From: Aulostomus chinensis
Taxonomy: Eukaryota; Chordata; Actinopteri; Syngnathiformes; Aulostomidae
DNA: 64,000 nucleotides
Assembly: GCA_037954235.1 (NCBI GenBank)
Contig: JBBMOA010000012.1
Coordinates: 1,369,001 to 1,433,000, forward strand
Reading direction: 5' to 3'
Below, piece by piece: positions 51,440 to 62,800 of this stretch (position 1 is its first letter; each line of letters begins with the position of its first letter). Below the pieces are notes generated by a model. The model had not been told where the DNA came from and searched no databases. It saw only the letters and a list, made by a program, of their open reading frames with translations. Position numbers and translations under genes: made by a program.

Positions 51440-54400
51440 CTACAAAACAAGAGAGGCAAGTGGGGTTATGCAACCTGGAGGGAATCACTGCTCATCTGCC
51501 ACAAATGTCCACTGGGACTGAGGTCAAAGGTCGAGGTCACTGAGTCCCGCTTGTATCATGGATGAATTGAAGGACTTGTCGTTGTTTTCGTGCGGCTCAG
51601 TCCTCGAGTGGAGGTGTTGAGCGTGGAAAGTGGCAGCGACGTGCGTGAGAATAAGAGCCTTTAGATTAGAACAAAAATATCAGACATGAAATTCTCCAAA
51701 TACGCAGCAGCGGCTCAGACTGGTTCAGACTGGTTCAGACACTCTGCTGGTACTCGCATCTGAATAGTAGCACGTGAGTCAAACTGCTCAGTCTCTTCTT
51801 CTCTCTAGTCGGGCCACGGCACTCTAGTCCCACGATTAGAGGTGTGAAGTGTGCTTCTTTATCTCGCCGTGTCTCATGTTCAAAGAAACAAACAGAAAAT
51901 TGGGAGATTAAAGCATGACAGAGACCTTAAACCACTAGAACCGCTCCTCAGAGGGTTTTCAGGTTCACGAGCCAAGACACCAGTCTTCCATCTGCTGGGG
52001 GTCACACAGCACATCCAGGGGCGCTCGCACTGTGTGACGCCGCCACAGATCCACGAAACTCCTCTGTGTAGCAGCACGTCAGGTTTGTTTCAAAGAACTG
52101 ATCCTCATAGAAAAGAGGTCAGAATGTGCTGAGTCATGTTTCATCTCAGATCCCTAGTGTGTACTAGTTGGTACGGTCGCTACGGCACATGTCAGTTAGG
52201 AGGCTCATCTGGTTAAATTATTAACCGCAGCACTGCAGTTCTGCAGATCCAGGTCCCTCATGTTTAGACCAGCAGGTGGAGACCCTTAGCCCTTAGCTTG
52301 GGGGGGGGGGGGCGAGGAGAGAGAATTCAGTTCACGCCGTGTAGCTTTGATGCCCCTTAATGCATCACTAGGAGCTTCTCAGGGCCTCGGCCCTCTCTCA
52401 CCCACCACCCTCCCAACTCACGACACGACCAGGTCGTCTGACTAAATTTATACTCAAGTCTTGTGTGCAGGAAATCTTCCACTTCTCCGTCGCAGGTACG
52501 GAGGCTCGGCGGTGGAAATACTTGTGAAGACTTAAACGGAATTTGCTTAAATGTTCAGGGTCGTCCAGATATCAAGTCCCAAGGGTGTCCTGCCGTAAGT
52601 CTGAGACGTGCCAGCACAGGCAGGGGCTACAGGCGCAGGACCGCTGACCGCCAGTCTGATTCTGCTCCCCAGGCAGGTGGGACGCTGGTGCTCTGAGGCG
52701 ACCAGCGTCAGGTCAGAGCTTGCAGAGACTCTTGTGGATCGTTGTCTTTTCCCGAGGCACTGCTGAGTCTCCTCTCTGCTCTCATGAGCTGAGGAGGTTT
52801 CCTATTGTCATTGTGTGACATGACGACGTTGAAGTGTGTCGAGCCCACAAAGGTGCACAGTGGGAACAGCAGCAGCCTGTCAGCAGCCAATGACAGCTTC
52901 CACTGTTGCTCACATGACAAAGTTCTCCCTGATCTACCTGGCAAACCAAACCACATCCCAAAAAACGCAGCGCAGGTCAAAACCATCAGTGAAGACAGCG
53001 GCGCGAGGGGTTGCTGGCCGCTGGGTCTCCAGCCCAAAACATGGACAAAGTCCAGTTCAGCGCTAAGATGAGGGGCAACGAATGAGGACAGGACAGGTCA
53101 GCAGGATGCAAGATGAGGGACACATGTCTCCTCTGCCTCAGCTGGAGTCCATAAGAGTGTGGACCCCCTTTACAATCTTTGTTCGTTCTCACTGGCGTTT
53201 CACAGCTTCCTCAGCCACTGACGCCCATGAGTGGCGCCTGAGCAGGGCCGGCGCTCCAGCTCGAATAATTCTAAACATTCAAGAAAGACAACTCTCAGCC
53301 AGATTTAATGAATTAATCTGACGCGCTGTAACAAAGCCGGTTTTCATGCACAGACGGCCTCTCCAGACTCATTTGCAGAGGTGAGCAGAGCCAAATTGAG
53401 GTCAGGAAAGAGGTAGTGATGCTATCAGCCAACTCATCTCCTTTCATTGAGCTTTTTTAATTAAAAAGGAAGAAAAGTGGGTAAAAGGTGGCCTTCTTCT
53501 CTTCGGTACTTGCTGAGGGGAAAGAGACGCAGTTTCTATGAAGACCAATCAGCTGATGTATCTGCAGGCTAATTAGTCATGACTGCTTCAGACATAATTA
53601 GGATGGAGGGACATCTAGTGGCGGGGTTGGAAGTTGCAACCCAAGACCTACAGTAGCCTGCGGGGTCCAATGCTGGTTCTCAAACGTCTCACAGCACCGA
53701 CCGGTCAATGGGGTCTCTGTGAACGAATGGTTCCTGCTACAGACACATTCAGAGAGCTCAGGCGTGGAACGAGGGAGGGAGAGCCTCCACCCGCCTCGCC
53801 GTCCCTCGCCATCAAAAACGCTGCTTAAACAGACCAGCTGGGCAGCACAGGGCCCCTCTCCCTCCACTCGCCTGCCCCCGAGACCACACCACCTCCATGC
53901 TGGCTCTGAAACAAAGCATTTTAAGGTGAAACAACTCGCAGGTGACATTTTGAATGTTTTGAATGGACTGATCCTGCGCGCTGGTCGATGATGCAGAGAT
54001 GAGACGTGTCTGAGTTAGCAGGTGCTGAATCCTTATCAGACAGATTCTTAATCCTCCTCCTCAGACAGACGCACCAGGCTGGTGACATCTTGACCTTGAA
54101 CAGTTACCAGGAGAAACGCCACGTGATGCCAAAAGTTTCATCCAATCAGAGGAAATCTTGAATCTGATTCTGTCCTCAAACTGCAGCCCCTGTTGGTACT
54201 GTCGTACTGAGTTGTGTGGAAACGGAGCCTGCTGTCTTATCGATGTGACGGATAAAACCATGGTTTTAAGATTAAGAGTCTCTTGACCCCTTGAGAGATA
54301 AACTAGTGAGCTGAGAGTCTGGAGGGAGAGACCAGAGCTGCTCCCGTCCTGGAGCCCAGCCAGGACCGCCTGACCTGCCCCCAGCTCTCCTCACCTCCGC

Positions 54401-54841
54401 CCTGAGGACAAATCTCAAATTCTAGCAAACATAAGTTTCCACAAGCGAACCTCTGGACCTCAACGGCTCACGCAGCGACATGGCAGGACTAAAGCGATAT
54501 TGATACCTGGGCCGTGACTCGTTTACTTGGAGCTGCAGCTAATGATTCGGCTCAGTCGTGCTCAGTTACTCCGCTGATGACTTCTGTTTCGTTCACAGGA
54601 TGTTGGAGTGGAGCGATCGAGGGCCGCTCGCTGTCGGATGAGGTCTTTGTCTTGAGTGTCTGCTCCTGCTGGTCCAGAGTCAACCGGCGTGTCTGTGAGT
54701 CTGAACCGGAGCGAGCGATGTCCCTTTGCTTCTCACACATGCGGAGAGCCGCTGACGTGAGAGCGGCTGCCCGTCTGAGCCACGCCAACCCCCGTGCGGG
54801 AGCTATCACAGTTGCCTCCTCGCATATTTTCACTGAACATC

Positions 54842-54883
54842 TGATTTGCTGCAAAGCAGGAAACGCGGCTTTGCAGCAAATCA
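54842..54883. other. Perfect 16-bp inverted repeat, 10-nt loop
   Basis: tgatttgctgcaaagc (54842-54857) and gctttgcagcaaatca (54868-54883) are exact reverse complements. Confidence 0.95.
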
Positions 54884-55499
54884 ACCGGTGTGGAAGAAGA
54901 GGAGAAAGTTGGGGCTCGTCCATCACCGTCAGGTTGCCTCTGATAAGGCGTCTCTTCTCCTGTTACGAGTGTTTACTCTTCGAAAAAAGGTCAAACCCAC
55001 CTTTGGTGAGTGTGAAAACTTCTTCTGTGTAATTAGGGGATGATTGAGTTCAACCTGGACGGGACTGCTGGCTGTTTGGGGCAAAGAAACACGAAGGACA
55101 CTCAAACCTTCATTTTTCTTTTTCAACAGCAGTCGGTCGATGACTGTTTTCTGTGTCATAAAAGTGCTTGAAAGACAGCGCAGCAACAAAGGAAGAACGA
55201 TGCTGTCCAGACGCAGCGCTGCAACACAAACACACGAGACTTCATTCGGAGCATTTTCATTTATTTCCCCGTTCATGCTGCCGTGTCAGAACCGAACAAC
55301 GGCCTCGGACCGGCCTGGGAGCCGAGCAACGCAGTCAAAGCAGCTGAAGATGGAGAACAGAGTCCAGGGCAGGGAACCACGTTTGGTTCGCCTCTGCCTG
55401 TCAGTCACAGCGCCGTCACACGTGATCAGGTACATGTGACACAAAATACATTTAATGTAGTAATGAGCTCATGACTGTAGCAGTAGCAGGAGTGGATTG

Positions 55500-55980
55500 G
55501 GAATGTAACTCCAACGTCAGGCCACCAGGAGAGTTCCCCTCCTCTCTGTCTTGCCAGAGTGTGAGAAACAGGATGCAGGTAACGTTAATTGATGAACTCC
55601 AGAATGACGTAGCGATGACGGTGATTTATCCATGCACCGGAGTGGTTGTTGCTGCCGTGGTCATCGGAACATCCGGGGCTGATCACCCAAACGGAACCAG
55701 TTGGCGTCCAGGGCTAAACTAACGTCCCCGAAGCCCGCAGGTTCGAGGCTGCTGGGGAGTGACGCAGGGAACGGAGCGGAGAACCTGGACTACTTCTTAC
55801 ACTACTACTTATTTATTCAGGTTCTCTGACCGGATCCGCCGTTAGCAGAGCCAAACATTACCGGGAGCTCGAGGGCTGCAGCAGGTCAGGTGAACGCGCC
55901 CTCTGCCGGACTCCCGAGGAACTGCTCCAAACTGACCGACGCTCTCTCAACACGCACGGTGCGCTGCAGCCTGCAGGGCC
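55500..55980. promoter_or_regulatory. CpG-rich patch, possible promoter of gene 2
   Basis: CpG density is visibly raised (gatccgccg, gaacgcgccc, gccggactcccgagg, accgacgc, acgcacggtgcgctgc) compared with the rest of the window. Position 4-4.5 kb upstream of gene 2 exon 2 fits an alternative promoter. No TATA box was identified. Confidence 0.3.
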
Positions 55981-56352
55981 CAGCTGGCTGCTGGGTTCAC
56001 TCTCCTAAAAACAGTCCAGGAACGGCGAACCGAACCACTCATCCGATCTGAACCAAACCAAATTTATTTCAGTTCAGACAAAAAGATGCAGGGATTTTGT
56101 TTACGGCGCAGCAGCAGCCAGAGGCCAATCAATTCATCACATCAATTGTAACTCATTTTGAAGTCATCATTTTATTGCATCACAAAACAGCCTGGAGAAA
56201 AACCATTGATTCCAGCAGTGACAGCGTGCCTGCATCCACAGAGGGGTGTTTGATGGATTTAGAGAAGAAAATCTCCTCCGGGAGGACCAGAGAGGACTGG
56301 GGGAGCGATCCTGGGCAGCTTGGCGTTCAGGTGTGTACCAAGGCTGGTCAGG

Positions 56353-56622
56353 ACTGCTGGTGGTGGTGGTGGTGAGGACTGCTGGTGGTGGTGGTGGTGA
56401 GGACTGCTGGTGGTGGTGAGGACTGGTGGTGGTGGTGGTGGTGAGGACTGCTGGTGGTGGTGAGGACTGCTGGTGGTGGTGGTGGTGAGGACTGCTGGTG
56501 GTGGTGAGGACTGCTGGTGGTGGTGAGGACTGCTGGTGGTGGTGGTGGTGAGGACTGCTGGTGGTGGTGGTGGTGAGGACTGCTGGTGGTGGTGGTGGTG
56601 AGGACTGCTGGTGGTGGTGGCA
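56353..56622. repeat. GTGGTG-rich minisatellite (19-25 bp units)
   Basis: Units gaggactgctg followed by two to four gtg triplets, about 12 copies. The opposite strand would read as Ser-Pro-His repeats in three overlapping frames; not a gene. Confidence 0.95.
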
Positions 56623-56798
56623 TCGCTTGCAGACCTCGGCTCTTTCCAGGGTCCAGAAGGAAGAGGACCGTGTGAGTGCAGGTGGTCCTGACATTCCCGG
56701 AGACCTGGTTTGAGGGGACCTGGGGACTTGCTAGCAGTATGAGGGTGTTCTCTCACAGTACTGCTGAAACTGGACAGGCATCTGAGGTACAGTAGGAT

Positions 56799-56821
56799 AC
56801 CCCCCCCCCCCCCCCCCCCCC
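56799..56821. repeat. Poly-C run of about 23
   Basis: Homopolymer tract; length likely uncertain in any assembly. Similar G runs at 52296-52311 and 63905-63919. Confidence 0.9.
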
Positions 56822-57017
56822 GCCGCCAGGTACTCTTGCCATTCCAAGAATCTCCATCAACTCAGCTGAATGTGGAGACACTGGGACCAGCTTTCATTTC
56901 CACTGAGGCCATTAAAGCTTTCATCTTCTGCATGAATCATTTTCACTCGGAGTCGTCCTCACGCCGCGGCCATCGGCTCTCAAAATAAATGTCATTTACA
57001 TTTGAGGCCACGCAGCC

Positions 57018-57050
57018 CTCCCCCTCCCCCTCCCCCTCCCCCTCCCTCCT
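57018..57050. repeat. (CCCTCC)n tract
   Basis: Five ccctcc-type units. The opposite strand has ggg runs compatible with a G-quadruplex. Confidence 0.9.
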
Positions 57051-57437
57051 CCCCACTCTCAGCTCACAGCCTACAACTCTACTGCCACCACTTTCTGAAC
57101 AAAGTTTCAGAGATGCAAAGCTTTTCTCAGGATAATTTATGGACAGACAGCAGAACTCACCAACTATGGAATATTAAAATGATCCAGTGAAGCCTGGAGA
57201 AAAATCCCCATCCAAATGGGGCTTTAGAAGGATATAAAATATCCAGAAATCACAAAAAGACATAAAAAATGCATATTTGTTATTAGGCGGCTGATGATTA
57301 AGTGCGCTCATCTTTTAATACGGGGCCTCTTGGTTTCCGCTGTACTCCAGCGTCTGATTCTGAGCTATGGGAGGAACGTCAGTGCGGTCGGAGGAGCGGA
57401 GAGATGAAACTCAGCTCATGAGAAACGATGAGACCTG

Positions 57438-57480
57438 CCAGACAGCTCCTCCCTCCTGGAGGGAGGGAGGAGCTGTCTGG
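57438..57480. other. Perfect 19-bp inverted repeat, 5-nt loop
   Basis: ccagacagctcctccctcc (57438-57456) is the exact reverse complement of 57462-57480; loop tggag. Confidence 0.96.
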
Positions 57481-57830
57481 CTGTCTCCTGGAGGCCTGGA
57501 GCCGGGCCTCCCGTCCTGACAGACCCAACAAGAACATGTCTGGGGAGACTTCTGACACCCCTGCTCATGTCTGAGGAGACGTGATGATGATGGCGATGTG
57601 TGAAACTGAGGCTCTTCGGGCCGTGTCAGTTTTGAGCAGCAGTGGTGTGTAGCATGGCGGCGGCGCCACAGATGTGGAGGATGGGATTTCTGCTCGTCTG
57701 TTGACTCAGAGGAATCGCTTTTACCGGAGGTTAAGATGGCGGTTGTGATAATGACAGCAGGAAATGCCTGGAAATTATATTTCAAGAAGAGTTCACGGTT
57801 CTGTTTGATGGTGTAAAAATACAGGACACA

Positions 57831-57866
57831 CATACATATACACACACGCACGCACACACACACACT
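57831..57866. repeat. Short (CA)n microsatellite
   Basis: acacac with cgcacg interruptions. Confidence 0.85.
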
Positions 57867-57934
57867 TGAAAGACAAAGACTTGTTTAGATCTTCTGATGA
57901 TCTTCATCTGACATCACTACGATTACAGAGCACC

Positions 57935-58275
57935 TCAGCTTTTAGAGGAAGACTCTGATTGTCCATCATCCCCAGAGGTGGACTAAAAGCTAGAGACCTT
58001 TCTCTAGTCACACTACTTAGCTTAGCCCAATGGCTGGTAGTGGGTGGGAAGTGTTAGCCTCAGCTGGCTCAGGTCCAGGCTAGTTAGCTTAGCCCAATGG
58101 CTGGTAGTGGGTGGGAAGTGTTAGCCTCAGTTGGCTCAGGTCCAGGCTAGTTAGCTTAGCCCAATGGCTGGTAGTTAGTGGGAAGTGTTAGCATCAGCTA
58201 GCTCAGGTCCAGGCTAGTTAGCTTACCCCAATGGCTGGTAGTGGGTTCGGAAGTGTTAGCATCAGCTAAGCTGGA
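57935..58275. mobile_element. MITE half copy with internal 67-bp tandem amplification
   Basis: Left part (gattgtcc, gactaaaagctagag) matches the arm of the 2535-2864 foldback element. Then the block ttagcttagcccaatggctg repeats at 58017, 58084 and 58151 with a variant at 58218, a strict 67-bp spacing. Confidence 0.8.
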
Positions 58276-58339
58276 GCTTTGGAGGTGCTGCGTCAAATCA
58301 CGGCGCCCAGTCAGGAAAGTAGTTCCGGCGACGTGTCTG

Positions 58340-58525
58340 ATTCTATCCATCATCCATCCTCCATCCCTCCATCATCCACCCATCCATCCATCCCTCCATC
58401 TTCTCCCTCTTCTCCTGTTCAGGGTGGTGAGGGTGGAGCCTATCCCAGCAGCCTTCCCCCTGGACAGGTCACCAGTCCATGGCAGGGCCAACACATAGAG
58501 ACAGACAACCATTGGCTCTCACCCT
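58340..58525 (-). mobile_element. Truncated GGAT-tailed short retroposon
   Basis: Tail ccatccctccatc followed by the body from tggagcctatcccagcagc to gacaaccattggctctc; the head is missing. Confidence 0.78.
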
Positions 58526-59779
58526 GCCGCTTCTGTCTGACTGTAGTTGCCATGAAAGCCCTGAGATTTATTAGGGGAACTGGTTCCAACCAGTCCAGCG
58601 CTCTAGTGTGAATGTTGTACTTTAATATTTGTGTCAGAAATCCCTTATTAACCATCATTCTTGCCATGTCTTCCAGCTGCTGCAGGGTGACCACATACAT
58701 GTGACAAGGAAGACAATTTGTCCTGATGACAACAACTATACGAGCAGGTCAAAGTCTCTCCAGCAGAACCATCAATCTGCTCACCTAAAAGGCAGGAACC
58801 ACTCAGTCTGTACATCCGAGGCGATGCGGTGAGGATCGCCGGGAGAAAATGAATTGTCTGTCAAACGTCTTTGACTGGGATTGTGGTCCAAGGTAGTATT
58901 GAGGCATTCGCTGCTCCTCTGATGTGAACGCATTAGCATAATCTGTCCGCTTGATTGTGTTTGGACAGCAGTGACATAAAACTCCGGCCCTGTGATTAGG
59001 GCCTGTAAGGCTGTCAGCCAAGGCAGGCGAAAAGCAATCAATGGAGAAGATTAAAATGTCTGCCAGCAAACAAAATGAGGAAGGTGCAGACTACCAAAGC
59101 AGCGAAAGCACCACGCTCCTCTCTGCTGGTCCCATTCTCCTGGCTAAATTGGAAATTAGCTGTTAGACGTGGTCAGGGGCATCGCCACGGTAACAGCTGA
59201 GCTGAGGTAGCACGAGCAGGCGAAGGTCCGCCTCAGATGTCAATCTTTGGCTGTCGTAGGACAGAAAAAAGAGCCAGTTTCCTCTGGAAGTTGAGAGTTG
59301 ATGTTGAGAGGAAACCCATGAAACTGTACGTGTTTAACAATGGTTAGTGGACACATGACAGCGGCGTGTGATTGATACACAACCCCATGACGTCAGCATG
59401 CGTGTGACTGAAGTCATATTTGCATCCACATCACATGTTGACCTGGACGGTCATCGGGCACCAGAACATCCGTCTGCTGCCTGTAAATAACCTGGCAGAG
59501 GAACGGACCCACATCCAGCACATATGCTGCACGGACGTTTGGCGATGGCTGCCATCGGACTGTCGGGAGAGAAAACCAGCCATGAATATTCATGCTTGGA
59601 GCTTCATCAGAATCTGGCGGTGCCGCGGCCGCCCCTGTGGATTGTGGGTACTAATGATGTGGCGGATCCCATCTGTCGGTGCACGTCTGATCGCTCGGTG
59701 TGATGTGCGAGGTGAAGCTCACCGGGTCACCGTCAGAGGGCTTATACTCTTACTTTTGTATTGCAGTGCTCACAGGGAT

Positions 59780-59825
59780 GAGATGCTGCTATCATGTTGC
59801 TATGGCAACATGATAGCAGCATCTC
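59780..59825. promoter_or_regulatory. Perfect 21-bp inverted repeat centred on an RFX X-box-like motif
   Basis: 59780-59800 (gagatgctgctatcatgttg c) pairs exactly with 59805-59825 across a tatg loop. The centre reads gttgctatggcaac, close to the palindromic RFX X-box consensus GTTGCCATGGCAAC known from ciliary and neuronal promoters. The match is seen; binding is inference. Confidence 0.6.
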
Positions 59826-62800
59826 TTTGCTGTTTCTTATCCGTTTGCGTGTGGTAGTGCTTGTGTGATGAAGGATACTTGCTGTCACCACTTGAGACAG
59901 TGGAGGGACATCACCAGCTGGGTCCTGGTCCGGCCCTGGTCCAGCCTGACAACCAACTGCAGGACCTGAGGGTTGGCAGCGACGTCGCCAGAACAGAACG
60001 TCAGGTAGACGCTTGGGATGCTGCCACATCCAGAAGCACGATCAGCCACCTGATGAAGAGCAGCAACACAAGCGCCTTCTGAGAGGAGGCCTCAGCCAGG
60101 TGAGGGCACCAGCCGAGCGTCAGAGGAACATCTCAGGTGTGTCGGAGCTCTTCTGCCCCCTAGTGGCCACTACGGCTTCAGCAAGCAGCTTTAAGGATAT
60201 TAAACACATCTGTTTTCTCTTGTTTGCATCAAGCAGGTTTATCACCGGCCTCGTTTAAGACCTCCAAGATCCTCTCCTGATAATTCTCAGTCCTAAAGTA
60301 CATTCAAAGAATATCAGGGAGCTCTCATCCGCGCTGCACACACTCCCTCCCACTCATGGACGTTTATCACCCCGCCTCACGTGGACCGAGACCTCTCCCC
60401 AGAGACAAACCAAGGCATGGAATGGAAAGCAGCTAAGCACCTAGTAAGTGATTTGTGTGCTCTTTGACCATAATTACACAGCAAATATCAGGCTTGGGAG
60501 CATCAATAGATTGTTCGTGCTATCACGTCACGTCACGTATGTGCAGGGGAGCCCCTTAAAACTTGATCTGATGATCTAATCTTCACTCAGGAATCCCCTG
60601 AGTCCGCTCAGATTCTCCAAGTCCTCAAAGCTCAGATTGCGACTCTCTGCTTGAGTTTGGACACAGAATATTTCGTATTCATTCGCCCTTCGAGACCTGG
60701 AAACACTGCTGTTGTTGTGCCTCTGTTCATGGAGGTTTGAAGCCTGTTTTGGGGAATGCAGGTGTTTAAGCCTGCAATCTTCAGGTTTAAACACAGATAA
60801 TAAATCTAACTGCATGATTATGACTATAAAAAGTAATTTGCTTTGTTGCAAATGAGTTCCACAAGAGAGATTTAGTAACTGCTACTGTGAATTCAGCTGC
60901 CATAATTGGAGTAGCAATCATGAAAGCTGCAACGATACCCAGCAACCACTTCTCAGTACAAAATGAAACGACCTGGTGGAGGAAATGAAGACGTGCAACC
61001 AAGAACTGGGAATGTCAGTGCTTTGGCTGGAGTGTTGTCGTTGTCTATAGGGGAGTCGGTCCGCATTAAGACAGGAGGAGGACTGGACTTGGTGGTGCAC
61101 CACCGTGAGCGTCTCCAGTCCGTGTCCCTGCTGTACCCTGTAAACGTTAGACGACCTGCAAAGTTTATGTGTAACATCTTTGAGGTCTGAAATTTCTTCC
61201 TGGAAAAGATTTGTCAGGTGATCTGAAGACCTGCTTCTGCTCTGCAGCAGCTGCTCATGTGGTGTCGATGTGGCCAGAGACAACGCAGTCCATGTCTCTT
61301 CACTTTGTCCCTCAATGTCCTTCAGAATGCATGAACTCTACGTTTACTCTTTGTTTAAATATGAAAATGATGGTCAGTGATACACCGTGATGGACATTTT
61401 ACAAGCCTGGAAACGTCCAGCAGGATGGTTCTGGGAGTGAATAGAGCAGGAGAGCTTTAGAGTTCTGTCTGGGCAGAGACGGAGCTCTGGGCCTGGAGGA
61501 CAAGATGGTGTCCACAACTTTGATGTGGTCATCTATAATTCATCCCAGAGCTGTACAAGCACATGGGCTGCGAGGCAGAGGCAGGTTGTGTGGTTGCATC
61601 TTCCTGCTTCATTTTTCTAATGAGTCTCAGGACCTTGCACTCACTTCTGCGTCCTCCAGGTCTTTGTCAGTTCATGTATGCAGCCTGAATACTGTTTGAT
61701 GGAAGCCTGACAGCTGAAGAATCCCCAGCTGAAAGGAGGAAGCCAAGAACCGGTGCAGTCAAAGAGACTTCGCACATGTGGCTGCTGTAGGGGACATGCA
61801 TGTGGCACCCTGGAGCCTGGAACCTGCCTCACGCAGGCACCGAGGGCTCCACTTGCTTGAAATGCAGAGGAGACTAATTGACCTTTGGGTGAAAGCAGTT
61901 GGCCTGAGACTTTAGACTGTCAGCTTGTTAGTGTGATTGTAGTTTGAGGGCTGCTACACCAGGAGAAACACAGCGTCAAATACAATTAGAAAGTCTGAGG
62001 GAACATATGGATCTGTGCAAACAAGCCATGAAATAGTCGAGCAACATCAAAGCAGTCGCTGCGGACGGGACCAGCATGCAGATACCGGCTGAACCAAACA
62101 ACTTTCAAGTAAATGTCTAATGAATACTGATACTGGACCCGACTCCCTTTGATCAACTTCCATCAGCTGGTCCAGCGTGCAGATGAAACGTTCGACAGGT
62201 TTGTATTCGAGATGTCCCGACACCACTTCCCTCCTTCCTGATACAGATTCTGGCACTGAACGTGTCCCAACCTGCTTTGTTAACTGAATATTTAATATTC
62301 TATTTGTTCTCGACAGAAAAGGTCACTTGGACCGAGGCTTTGTGTCTCCTGTACGTTTCATTCTTACAGCTGAATGTTCCTGCCGTACCTGACTCGGCTC
62401 GGGACTCAGATTTTGCTGTTCAGTACTGTAGTTCAACCACACAGTCTCCCCTAAAAGATGCTTAAAATGTACTTGAAGAGTACAAGTACAACAATGGTTG
62501 CAGTACTCCTCTACTCTTCTCACAGCATCTGTTCTGGAGTAGTGACAAAAACCATCCAAGTCGGTTAGGGTTAGTCGGAAACACCAAGTCTCCGCATCAC
62601 ACATGTTCTGAGCTGAGAGCCCCGAGGCGTTGACGTGACCGTGTCAGACGTGTTTAACCCTTCGCAGAGAAACAGCAGCATACACCAGTTTCTACAGTTT
62701 CACTGGAACAGAAATACTGTAACACAACTGAGTCAGTGATACAACAGGCAGCCTGATTCTACCAGGCTCTCTACGGGTTTCAACTCTGCTCTGACTCTCT

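Noticed and set aside
54514..55032. 172-codon + strand ORF in the CpG-rich region (and a 124-codon minus ORF opposite)
   Set aside because: No recognisable family, no splice context to neighbours, and it crosses the 54842 hairpin. GC-rich DNA often has long chance frames. Kept as unexplained rather than called a gene.
56167..56756. Three overlapping minus-strand Ser-Pro-His-rich ORFs
   Set aside because: Products of the GTGGTG minisatellite in all frames; no start context or domain.
60576..61283. Three overlapping minus-strand ORFs, one with a hydrophobic segment (IVAAFMIATPIMAAEF)
   Set aside because: Different frames, no splice-linked exons, no family recognised; conserved non-coding DNA is an equally good explanation.
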